Assembly (NCBI GenBank): GCA_903871715.1
Contig: CAIQHW010000118.1
Coordinates: forward strand, 1-7,716
Length of the DNA: 7,716 nt
Direction of reading: 5' to 3'
Origin: an uncultured bacterium
Lineage (GTDB): Bacteria; Bacteroidota; Bacteroidia; Chitinophagales; CAIODY01
Shown piece by piece: positions 1 to 6,109 of the stretch (position 1 is its first letter; each line of letters begins with the position of its first letter). Made by a program: the position numbers and the translations under genes. The notes beneath the pieces are model-generated. The model worked only from the letters and a program-made list of their open reading frames with translations. It did no database searches and was not told the origin of the DNA.

Positions 1-1
1 G

Positions 2-121
2 CCCATTGATTGGTCAGTAATTGGTGGCGAATTAACACCAACTCTAAAACTAAAACGCAAAGTGATTTTAGAACATTGCAAACTTTGTGTAGAAAGCATG
101 TATCGAAATGCTGAAAAGTAA
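2..121 (+). CDS. Long-chain fatty acid CoA ligase, C-terminal end (partial)
   Basis: The frame opens at the window edge and gives 39 residues before TAA at 119-121. The segment containing GGELTPTLKLKRKVI is the C-terminal signature of the long-chain branch of AMP-forming acyl-CoA synthetases. In that family the lysine of the TPTLKLKR stretch lies in the mobile C-terminal domain that completes the adenylation site. The enzyme activates long-chain fatty acids to acyl-CoA with ATP, usually at the cytoplasmic membrane. Only the last few percent of a protein of about 590-640 residues is present, so substrate range and integrity cannot be judged. The stop lies 29 bases before the carbonic anhydrase start, so read-through transcription into that gene is possible, though no functional link is evident. 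Confidence 0.8.
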   Translation, partial: PIDWSVIGGELTPTLKLKRKVILEHCKLCVESMYRNAEK

Positions 122-150
122 TTTTCAACTTTACAATTTAAATTTAGAAA

Positions 151-792
151 ATGCATCCTTACAAAGAAATATTCGATAATAACAAACGCTGGGTGGAAGC
201 GCAATTGAAAAAAGACGAACATTTTTTCGACAAATTAGCCAGCGACCAACGACCTGAATTTTTATACATCGGTTGCAGCGATAGTCGTGTGCCAGCTAAT
301 GAAATTATGGGTTTGGAGCCAGGCGAAGTTTTTGTACATCGTAATGTGGCAAATGTGGTGAATGGCATTGATCATAATGTGAATGCAGTGATTCAATATG
401 CTGTAGAATATTTAAAAGTAAAACATATCATTGTGTGTGGACACTACGGCTGTGGCGGCATTCAAGCTGCAATGACTTCGCAAGATATGGGTGAGTTAAA
501 TGCTTGGCTGAGGAATATCCGTGATGTTTATCGCTTACATCAAGATGAATTGGATGCGATTGCAGATGAAAAAAAACGCTACGATAGATTGGTGGAATTG
601 AATGTGCAAGAGCAGTGTGTGAATGTGATTAAAACGGCACATGTGCAAAAATCGTGGTATCATAATAATAGTCCCGAAGTGCATGGTTGGGTATTTGATT
701 TGCACAATGGCTTGCTGAAAGATTTAGAATTAAACATGAAAGAGCAAATCAAAAAAATTCAGAAGATTTATGATTTGAAACAGGGCAGTTGA
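151..792 (+). CDS. can: Beta-class carbonic anhydrase
   Basis: This cytoplasmic zinc enzyme interconverts CO2 and bicarbonate, supplying bicarbonate for carboxylations such as fatty acid synthesis. The 213-residue length fits the bacterial beta class (E. coli Can type). The zinc ligands are all visible: Cys42 in GCSDSRVPANE, with the Asp44-Arg46 dyad in the same motif, and His98 and Cys101 in the segment VCGHYGCGGI. The motif HRNVANVV at residues 63-70 is also typical. The presence of both a free Asp44 and Arg46 is standard for this class. There is no signal peptide. The start is preceded by an AT-rich stretch without a Shine-Dalgarno sequence, as is usual in Bacteroidetes. No dedicated promoter was recognised in the 29-base gap upstream. 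Identification is secure; the gene symbol follows the closest well-known relative. Confidence 0.95.
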   Translation: MHPYKEIFDNNKRWVEAQLKKDEHFFDKLASDQRPEFLYIGCSDSRVPANEIMGLEPGEVFVHRNVANVVNGIDHNVNAVIQYAVEYLKVKHIIVCGHYGCGGIQAAMTSQDMGELNAWLRNIRDVYRLHQDELDAIADEKKRYDRLVELNVQEQCVNVIKTAHVQKSWYHNNSPEVHGWVFDLHNGLLKDLELNMKEQIKKIQKIYDLKQGS

Positions 793-848
793 TTTTTTTA
801 CGATTGAAGTAAACTTCCCTTTTCCCAAAAATAATCCTTATTTTTTGC

Positions 849-856
849 TATCTTTG
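849..856 (+). promoter_or_regulatory. Bacteroidetes housekeeping promoter -7 box for the helicase gene
   Basis: TATCTTTG matches the TAnnTTTG -7 consensus of the Bacteroidetes primary sigma factor exactly and is followed by GC, as is frequent. I see no convincing TTG -33 element at the usual distance upstream. If transcription starts a few bases downstream, the helicase mRNA would have a leader of roughly 105 bases. That is long enough for post-transcriptional control, but no structure could be established by eye. Confidence 0.6.
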
Positions 857-967
857 CGGCGTTTCCGAAAAATGAAGCAGGCTTTTTGTCGAGTTTGATT
901 ATTCATTTCCAATCTTTCTTCCTTTTTCAAACCGTCAATATTTTTATTTCACAAATTTTTCATTTTC

Positions 968-2671
968 ATGCAAACATTCGAACAGTTGGGGCTTTCAGCC
1001 GCATTGGTTAAAAATCTTACACAAATGGGCTTTGTAATGCCCACACCCATTCAACAAAAAACAATTCCATTTTTAATAAAAGAGCAAAAAGATTTGCTGG
1101 CAATGGCGCAAACTGGCACTGGAAAAACTGCTGCATTTGGTTTGCCATTGATTGAACTTTGCGATGCGCAAAGCAGCAGCACACAAGCTTTGGTGTTGGC
1201 ACCCACTCGTGAATTGTGTGTTCAAATCATGAACGATTTGGTAAAATTTTCGCAAGGCGTAAAAAATTTAAACATCGTAGCAGTGTATGGTGGCGCAAGT
1301 ATTAGCGACCAAATTCGCCAACTAAAACGAGGCGCACAAATTGTGGTAGCCACCCCAGGACGCTTGATGGACTTGATGGAGCGCAAAGCAGTAAACATTG
1401 TCAACTTAAAGTTTGCAGTGTTGGATGAAGCTGATGAAATGCTAAACATGGGTTTTGAAGAAGACATCAAAACCATTTTAAAAGATACACCTGCTGAAAA
1501 AAATGTGTGGTTATTTTCTGCCACCATGCCTGCCGAAATTCGACGCATCGCTTCAAAATATATGAACAAACCGATGGAATTGAGTGTGAGCAAAGAAAAT
1601 TTTTCCAACGTCAACATCACGCATCAATTCGCTGTGGTGGCTGAAAGAGAGCGATATGCAGCTTTAAAAAGAATCATTGATTACAACTTAGATATTTTCG
1701 GTTTGGTATTTTGTAGAACAAAAGCCGATACACAAAGTGTTGCCGAAAAATTAATTCAAGATGGCTACAATGCTGATGCTTTACATGGCGATTTATCACA
1801 ACAACAACGCGATAAAGTGATGCGCAGTTTTCGCAACAAAGCCTTGCAAATACTTGTGGCTACTGATGTTGCAGCCCGAGGCATTGATGTAGATAACATC
1901 ACCCATGTGTTGCATTTAAACTTGCCAGATGAAATGGAGTTTTATACGCATCGCAGCGGAAGAACCGCCAGAGCAGGCAAATTGGGCACTTCCATCGCAT
2001 TAGTAACGATGAAAGAAGCCTTTAAAATCAAGCAAATTGAAAAGAGCATTCAGGTAAAGTTTGAACGCATCAAAATTCCAAGTGGCGAAGAAGTTTGTGA
2101 ACGAAAAGTATTGCATTTAGTACATCGCCTTCGCGAAGTAGACACAGCCGATGATGCGCTGCAAAGCATGATTCCTGCAGTGGTTGAAGAGTTAAAAGAT
2201 TTATCCAAAGAAGAAATTATCACACGATTTGCTTATTTAGAATTTAATCATTTGCTCGATTATTATCGCGGCGCACCCGATTTAAATCAAGCTGAAAAAC
2301 GAGAAGATTTTAGACCAAAACGGTTTGAACGAGAGGATAATTTCCGCAGCGGCGATAGAGAACGTGGCGACAGAGGTGGCGATAGAAGCCGCCATGAATC
2401 AGCATCTACAGGCACAAAATTATTTATCAACTTGGGCAAAGCCGATGGATTAGACAAAGGAAAATTGTTGGGTTTAGTTTGCGACCGTAGCCGAATAAAA
2501 AAATATTCCATTGGCAGAATTGAATTAAAAGGCGTTTATTCATTTTTAGAAGTAGAACCTAAAGCTGTGGATGCAGTGTTGAAACAGTTGAATGGCTTCG
2601 ATTTCAAAGGTCGCATGATTCGCATCGAAGTGCAAGGCACAGAAAAACGACCAGCACCAAGAGGCAGATAA
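968..2671 (+). CDS. deaD: DEAD-box RNA helicase with DbpA-type RNA-binding domain (DeaD/CsdA-like)
   Basis: This is an ATP-dependent RNA helicase, probably acting in ribosome assembly, mRNA turnover and cold adaptation. All core motifs are intact: Q motif with PTPIQQ (25-30), motif I AQTGTGKT (47-54), Ia PTREL (79-83), TPGR (129-132), motif II DEAD (153-156), SAT (184-186), motif V ATDVAARGID (298-307) and motif VI HRSGRTAR (328-335). Residues about 484-557 fit the DbpA RNA-binding domain (Pfam DbpA), an RRM-like fold found at the C terminus of DeaD/CsdA and DbpA. Between core and tail lies a charged linker at 444-478 rich in Arg, Asp and Gly with three GDR units, a low-complexity RNA-binding region. 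The protein is 567 residues, within the family range. The ATG at 968 places the Q motif at the normal distance from the N terminus. DeaD and DbpA cannot be separated fully from sequence alone; the general call is certain. Confidence 0.93.
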   Translation: MQTFEQLGLSAALVKNLTQMGFVMPTPIQQKTIPFLIKEQKDLLAMAQTGTGKTAAFGLPLIELCDAQSSSTQALVLAPTRELCVQIMNDLVKFSQGVKNLNIVAVYGGASISDQIRQLKRGAQIVVATPGRLMDLMERKAVNIVNLKFAVLDEADEMLNMGFEEDIKTILKDTPAEKNVWLFSATMPAEIRRIASKYMNKPMELSVSKENFSNVNITHQFAVVAERERYAALKRIIDYNLDIFGLVFCRTKADTQSVAEKLIQDGYNADALHGDLSQQQRDKVMRSFRNKALQILVATDVAARGIDVDNITHVLHLNLPDEMEFYTHRSGRTARAGKLGTSIALVTMKEAFKIKQIEKSIQVKFERIKIPSGEEVCERKVLHLVHRLREVDTADDALQSMIPAVVEELKDLSKEEIITRFAYLEFNHLLDYYRGAPDLNQAEKREDFRPKRFEREDNFRSGDRERGDRGGDRSRHESASTGTKLFINLGKADGLDKGKLLGLVCDRSRIKKYSIGRIELKGVYSFLEVEPKAVDAVLKQLNGFDFKGRMIRIEVQGTEKRPAPRGR

Positions 2672-2772
2672 TTGCCACGAAAAATAATTTTTCAACAAAA
2701 ATTTACCGCAACATTTCTTTTCAAAAGTTGGTGATTAAACTTTGTAGAATTTAATTTGTCTTTTCATTCTAT

Positions 2773-3357
2773 ATGCCTTCATTGAACGAAATTGAATTCA
2801 TACAAAGTCTTCAACAAGGCAATCAGCAAGCATTTGCCGAGTTGGTTGATTTGTACAAAAATAAAATTTTCAACACTGCCATTGGCATTTTACAAAATGA
2901 ACATGATTCTGAAGAAATTGCACAAGAAGTTTTTATCGAAGTTTTTCGTTCGATAAAAAACTTTAAAAACGATGCAACACTTTCCACTTGGATTTATAGA
3001 ATTACAATCAATAAATCGTTAGATTTTATTCGAAAAGGCAAGCGCAATAAGCGATTTGGTATTGTTGTAAATTTATTTAAAGAAGAAACCAACGAGCCAA
3101 TTGTGCATCCCAAAAACTTTTTTCATCCAGGAATTGCATTGGAACAAAAAGAAAAATCAGCCATTTTATTTGCAGCCCTTGAACAATTAAACGAGCGACA
3201 AAAAACTTGTTTTGTGTTAAAATATGTGGAAGGATTAAGTCAACAAGAAATTTCGAAAGTGATGCAATGTGCCGAAGGAGCAGTAGAATCAATACTTTCA
3301 AGGGCCAAAGAAAATTTAAGAAAAATATTGGGTGATTATTTTGATAAAAATTATTGA
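2773..3357 (+). CDS. ECF-type RNA polymerase sigma factor
   Basis: This 194-residue protein has the two-domain build of extracytoplasmic-function sigma-70 factors. Region 2 spans about 21-90 (FAELVDLYKNKIFNTA, then SEEIAQEVFIEVF and STWIYRITINKSLDFIR). Region 4 spans about 130-187 with its helix-turn-helix at LSQQEISKVM and AEGAVESILSRAKENLRK. There is no region 1 or 3 and no C-terminal extension. Family knowledge says such factors direct RNA polymerase to a small set of promoters and are held at the membrane by a co-encoded anti-sigma factor. Here the gene is followed 42 bases later by a small membrane protein and then a periplasmic sensor-like protein, which fits. The 101-base region upstream has no perfect TAnnTTTG box; AAACTTTG (2737-2744) and TTAATTTG (2751-2758) are one-mismatch candidates. 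The signal sensed is not encoded in this protein. Confidence 0.93.
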   Translation: MPSLNEIEFIQSLQQGNQQAFAELVDLYKNKIFNTAIGILQNEHDSEEIAQEVFIEVFRSIKNFKNDATLSTWIYRITINKSLDFIRKGKRNKRFGIVVNLFKEETNEPIVHPKNFFHPGIALEQKEKSAILFAALEQLNERQKTCFVLKYVEGLSQQEISKVMQCAEGAVESILSRAKENLRKILGDYFDKNY

Positions 3358-3364
3358 ACCCAAT

Positions 3365-3394
3365 CGAAGGATATTTTTAAAAACAACATCTAAT
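3365..3394 (+). promoter_or_regulatory. Copy 1 of a shared 30-bp element, putative ECF-sigma promoter
   Basis: This non-coding stretch lies between the sigma gene stop and the anti-sigma start. It begins CGAAGGAT, passes through an A/T run, and ends AAACAACATCTAAT. It aligns without gaps to 6039-6068 with 26 of 30 positions identical. Read as a promoter it gives GAAGGAT (3366-3372) as -35 and ATCTAA (3388-3393) as -10 with a 15-base spacer, similar in shape to ECF promoters whose -10 ends TCTAA or TCTGA. Transcription would start at about 3399-3402, that is, at the anti-sigma start codon. That this is the sigma factor's own promoter is inference from position, repetition and geometry. Confidence 0.6.
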
Positions 3395-3399
3395 AGAAT

Positions 3400-3687
3400 A
3401 TGCAAAAGGAAAAATGGATAGATGAAATATTAGAAAGTGTTGACGGAATAAAAACCGCCGAAGCAAAAAATATTTCGTGGAAATCTATTCAGCAACGCAT
3501 TAATACGCAACCCCCAAATTATTTTTTTGAAACAAAAATAAAATGGACAGCTGCGGCTGTAATATTAGTATTCATCAATGTTTCGGTGTTGTGGTATATT
3601 AATCAACAACATACACAACCAACGAATAATTTAGCCGTAGAAAATATGGCAAAGGAAATGGGAATGGTAATTTCGTATAATTATTAA
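3400..3687 (+). CDS. Small single-span membrane protein, putative anti-sigma factor
   Basis: The 95-residue product has a soluble N-terminal part (1-48) rich in charged residues, one hydrophobic segment at about 49-66 (WTAAAVILVFINVSVLWY), and a short polar C-terminal tail of about 29 residues. No zinc-binding HxxxCxxC motif is present, so it is not a ZAS-type anti-sigma factor. Its place directly after an ECF sigma gene and the predicted N-in topology make it a good candidate for the membrane-bound partner that sequesters the sigma factor through its cytoplasmic N terminus. CnrY of the cobalt-nickel Cnr system has the same overall plan: a very short N-terminal sigma-binding part and one membrane span. 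No direct sequence similarity to CnrY is claimed. No other in-frame Met occurs before residue 83, so the start is well fixed. The next gene starts only 3 bases after the stop, pointing to one transcript. Confidence 0.65.
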   Translation: MQKEKWIDEILESVDGIKTAEAKNISWKSIQQRINTQPPNYFFETKIKWTAAAVILVFINVSVLWYINQQHTQPTNNLAVENMAKEMGMVISYNY

Positions 3688-3690
3688 GCA

Positions 3691-4209
3691 ATGCAAAACG
3701 ATAGCAATATCAAATTTTGGAAACTTTCGGTGGCTGGTTTAATTGTTTTAAACTTGCTGATTTTGGCTTTCGTATTTATTAGTCATAAACTCCAAATTAG
3801 CCACCACGAAAGGTTTGAGCAAATGCCACCACCCATGCAAGGCGGCGAAAATCCGGGCGAATTTTTATGTCGTGAATTAAAATTTACCGAAAAACAAAAA
3901 GCCGATTTTGAAATTTTACGCAATCAACATCATGAAGCTATGGATTCGATGGAAGAAGAAAGCCGTGATTTGCACCACGATTATTTTGATTTGCTTAATA
4001 ACGAAAATCCTGATGAACAAAAGGTTACAGCTTTGGCTAATGAAATTGGACAAAATCAAAAAGCAAGAGATTTAATTACCTTTCATCATTTTGAAGCGGT
4101 AAGAAAATTGTGCAACGAAGAACAGAAAAAACATTTTGATGACATTATTCACGAAGTGTTGCATCGCATTCATGGCGGGCAAAATCAGCTACCACCGACA
4201 CATCCGTAA
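3691..4209 (+). CDS. Membrane-anchored CpxP/CnrX-like periplasmic metal-sensor protein
   Basis: The 172-residue protein has an uncleaved-looking N-terminal membrane segment at about 11-31, then a helical, highly charged periplasmic domain. Two helix-start motifs of the type seen in the CpxP/Spy/ZraP/CnrX (heavy-metal resistance) superfamily are visible: LKFTEKQKADFE (63-74) and LCNEEQKKHFDDII (140-153), the usual LTxxQ-like pair spaced by about 75 residues. His is abundant and often paired: 38-39, 80-81, 95-96, 132-133, then 148, 154, 158, 161. Met residues at 45, 49, 84 and 87 add soft ligands. This fits metal sensing, but no binding site can be assigned. It lies 3 bases after the putative anti-sigma gene, matching the CnrX position in Cnr-type signalling. 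An alternative is a Spy-like chaperone that responds to envelope damage. Mature-domain cysteines are 60 and 141. Confidence 0.8.
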   Translation: MQNDSNIKFWKLSVAGLIVLNLLILAFVFISHKLQISHHERFEQMPPPMQGGENPGEFLCRELKFTEKQKADFEILRNQHHEAMDSMEEESRDLHHDYFDLLNNENPDEQKVTALANEIGQNQKARDLITFHHFEAVRKLCNEEQKKHFDDIIHEVLHRIHGGQNQLPPTHP

Positions 4210-4251
4210 ATTCAAGTACACAGTTTTCGGTTAACAGTATTCAATAAAACA

Positions 4252-4965
4252 ATGAGTTTGAAAATTTTTATTTTTTCTTGGCTTGCAATTTTGAATTTGT
4301 TTGGCAACAATTCAACGGAGAATAATTTGCAAATAAATTTTCAGCCGGTTGTAAATAATATTTCGTTACAACTCAATAGCAAAGCCTATTCCATCAATTC
4401 GAAGGATTCTTTTTTTATCACCACATTTAAAATGTATGTGGGCAAAATTGTTTTGAATGATGAAGAATCGAAAGAGAAATTTGTGGATGAAAATTATCAT
4501 TTGCTCAATGCTGAAAATGTAGAATCATTGAAAATTGACTTAAAAAATTTGTCGCTGAAAAAAATTTCTTCGGTAGATTTTTTTGTTGGTGTAGATAGTA
4601 TTGAAAACACCAAAGGCTCAATGGGTGGCGATTTAGACCCTACAAACGGCATGTATTGGACATGGAATTCGGGCTACATTAATTTCAAATTAGAAGGTCA
4701 TTCACCCATTTGCAAAAGCATTCATCACGCATTTGAATTTCACATTGGTGGCTATCAGCATCCCAATAATTCAATCCGAAAAATTTATTTGCGATTAAAA
4801 AATCCAATAATTATTTCTGAGGAAAACAAGTTGAACATCAATATTAATTTGGCTGAAATATTGAACAGTGTTGATTTGCGAACGAACAACAACATTGTTG
4901 AACCAGGGTTTGAAGCGATGAAACTGGCAGATAATTTTTCAAAAATGTTTTCTATTGCTGAATGA
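4252..4965 (+). CDS. mbnP: MbnP-family periplasmic (copper-binding) protein
   Basis: This 237-residue exported protein has a short hydrophobic N-terminal signal at about 3-18. The mature part carries the MbnP-like domain, recognisable from the region GDLDPTNGMYWTWNSGYI (126-143), with GVDS (113-116) before it and FEFHIGGY (161-168) after it. MbnP proteins were named from methanobactin operons, where MbnP is the substrate of MbnH, which converts a tryptophan to kynurenine and creates a copper site. The mature protein here has only two tryptophans, Trp136 and Trp138, both in the hallmark motif. Five His residues cluster at 150, 158, 159, 164 and 170, with Cys154 between them; these are plausible metal ligands by inference. 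The gene starts 42 bases after the sensor gene and overlaps the next gene as ATGA. No lipobox is seen. Family assignment is strong; the copper role is taken from characterised relatives. Confidence 0.88.
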   Translation: MSLKIFIFSWLAILNLFGNNSTENNLQINFQPVVNNISLQLNSKAYSINSKDSFFITTFKMYVGKIVLNDEESKEKFVDENYHLLNAENVESLKIDLKNLSLKKISSVDFFVGVDSIENTKGSMGGDLDPTNGMYWTWNSGYINFKLEGHSPICKSIHHAFEFHIGGYQHPNNSIRKIYLRLKNPIIISEENKLNININLAEILNSVDLRTNNNIVEPGFEAMKLADNFSKMFSIAE

Positions 4966-5990
4966 AAAATTTGCAAAAAATAATTTTTGGTGTATTTGTG
5001 ATGCTAATTTTTTGTGTTACTTTTTCTTCATTTGAAAAAAAGAAACCCGATTTTTTTGTTACAAAAGGTTTTCCAAAGCCTGTGTATGATTTCAAAAAAA
5101 ATCCTTTAGATGAACGTAAAATTTTATTGGGCAGAGTGTTGTTTTACGACCCTATTTTATCGCACGATAGCACCATTAGTTGCAACAGTTGTCATTCGCA
5201 ATACACAGCATTTACCCATGTTGACCATGCATTGAGTCATGGCATTGCAGGAAAAGTTGGCAACAGAAACTCTCCTTCGTTGATGAATTTGGCTTGGGCA
5301 AAATCGTTGATGTGGGATGGCGCCATCAACCATTTAGATATGCAAGCATTGGCTCCAATTTCAAATAAATTGGAGATGGATGAAACGATAGAAAATGTGG
5401 TTAAAAAATTGCAACACCAAAAATTTTATCGTGAAAACTTTTACGCAGCATTTAATGATTCAACTATCACGGGGCAGCATGTATTACAGGCTATTGCTCA
5501 ATTTATGCTTACTTTGGTAAGTGCCAATTCGAAATATGATAAGGTGAAACGTGGCGAAGAAAAATTTTCTGACAATGAATTAAGCGGCTATAAGTTGTTT
5601 AAAAAAAATTGCGAAGCCTGCCATACCGAGCCGTTGTTTACGAATGGAATGTTTGAAAACAATGGACTGCCTGTGGATGCCGAGCTTAATGATATGGGGA
5701 GAATGAAAATTACAAAAGACAAAAATGATTCGTTGAAATTTAAAGTGCCTACGCTTCGTAATGTGCAATACAGCGCACCTTACATGCACGATGGTAGATT
5801 TAAAAACTTGAATCAAGTGTTGAATTTTTATAGCATGGGCTTGGAACACAACAAAACTTTGAGTCCTATTTTATTGAACAGAAAAATTTATTTCAACACC
5901 GATGAAAAGGAAAATTTAATCAGCTTTTTAATGACATTAAGCGATAAAGAGTTTTTGTACGACACTCGATTTTCTTATCCAAAAAGGTGA
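4962..5990 (+). CDS. mbnH: MbnH/MauG-type di-haem cytochrome c (cytochrome c peroxidase superfamily)
   Basis: The 342-residue protein has an N-terminal signal segment (about 7-22) and two haem c attachment motifs, CNSCH (74-78) and CEACH (217-221), with the conserved MWDGAINHLDMQALAP segment (117-132) and PTLRNVQYSAPYMHDGRF region (263-280) of bacterial di-haem peroxidases. It acts in the periplasm. Its pairing with mbnP, with start and stop overlapping as ATGA (4962-4965), marks it as the MbnH branch rather than a free-standing peroxide-reducing CcpA. MbnH/MauG enzymes store oxidising equivalents across both haems and oxidise amino acid side chains in a partner protein. The overlap implies translational coupling. 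The distal-ligand region holds Tyr274 next to Met275, so His/Met (peroxidase) and His/Tyr (MauG-like) ligation cannot be told apart by eye. Databases would probably label it cytochrome-c peroxidase. Confidence 0.88.
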   Translation: MKNLQKIIFGVFVMLIFCVTFSSFEKKKPDFFVTKGFPKPVYDFKKNPLDERKILLGRVLFYDPILSHDSTISCNSCHSQYTAFTHVDHALSHGIAGKVGNRNSPSLMNLAWAKSLMWDGAINHLDMQALAPISNKLEMDETIENVVKKLQHQKFYRENFYAAFNDSTITGQHVLQAIAQFMLTLVSANSKYDKVKRGEEKFSDNELSGYKLFKKNCEACHTEPLFTNGMFENNGLPVDAELNDMGRMKITKDKNDSLKFKVPTLRNVQYSAPYMHDGRFKNLNQVLNFYSMGLEHNKTLSPILLNRKIYFNTDEKENLISFLMTLSDKEFLYDTRFSYPKR

Positions 5991-6038
5991 TTATTTTTTG
6001 AAAAAAAATCGACTCCAAAAAAATATTTTAAAACAAAA

Positions 6039-6068
6039 CGAAGGATTTTTTTTGAAACAACATCTAAC
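6039..6068 (+). promoter_or_regulatory. Copy 2 of the shared 30-bp element, putative ECF-sigma promoter for the YHYH gene
   Basis: This copy lies in the 119-base gap between mbnH and the YHYH gene. It begins CGAAGGAT, has a run of eight T (6046-6053), and ends AAACAACATCTAAC. It is identical to 3365-3394 at 26 of 30 aligned positions with equal length; differences fall at aligned positions 9, 15, 16 and 30. As a promoter it gives GAAGGAT (6040-6046), a 15-base spacer and ATCTAA (6062-6067), with a leader of about 36 bases to the ATG at 6110. An imperfect housekeeping box, TAACTTTA (6065-6072), overlaps its end. The assignment to the upstream ECF factor is inference. Confidence 0.6.
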
Positions 6069-6109
6069 TTTATAACAACCAATTTTAAACTTTTTCAACA
6101 ACAATTTTT

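Noticed and set aside
806..817. Inverted repeat GAAGT-AA-ACTTC after the carbonic anhydrase gene, considered as a terminator.
   Set aside because: The loop would be only two bases, the stem has just five pairs, and the following bases are CCTTTTCCC rather than a T tract.
1222..1620. Open frame of 132 codons on the minus strand.
   Set aside because: It lies opposite the conserved helicase core, encodes no recognisable motif, and is a shadow of the plus-strand gene. The minus-strand frame at 6617-7015 opposite the YHYH gene is rejected for the same reason.
2737..2758. AAACTTTG and TTAATTTG upstream of the sigma gene as housekeeping -7 boxes.
   Set aside because: Each differs from TAnnTTTG by one base. 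Only the second has a TTG (2728-2730) at a suitable distance, and it would start transcription almost at the start codon. Not firm enough for a separate feature.
4400..4430. Third possible copy of the shared element (CGAAGGAT followed by a T run and CATTTAA).
   Set aside because: It lies inside the mbnP coding sequence, the spacing is two bases longer than in the two intergenic copies, the -10-like part has TTTAA in place of TCTAA, and the middle ACAA block is not kept. The resemblance is explained by A/T-rich codons.
4889..4900. Short palindrome around CAACATTGTTG as an operator.
   Set aside because: It is within the mbnP coding sequence in a run of Asn codons, far from any promoter, and is readily explained by codon content.
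5990..6032. A/T-only inverted repeats (T run, G, A run; ATATTTT stretches) after mbnH, considered as a terminator.
   Set aside because: The pairing consists only of A-T pairs in low-complexity sequence with no G/C stem, so it would be weak and is expected by chance at this composition.
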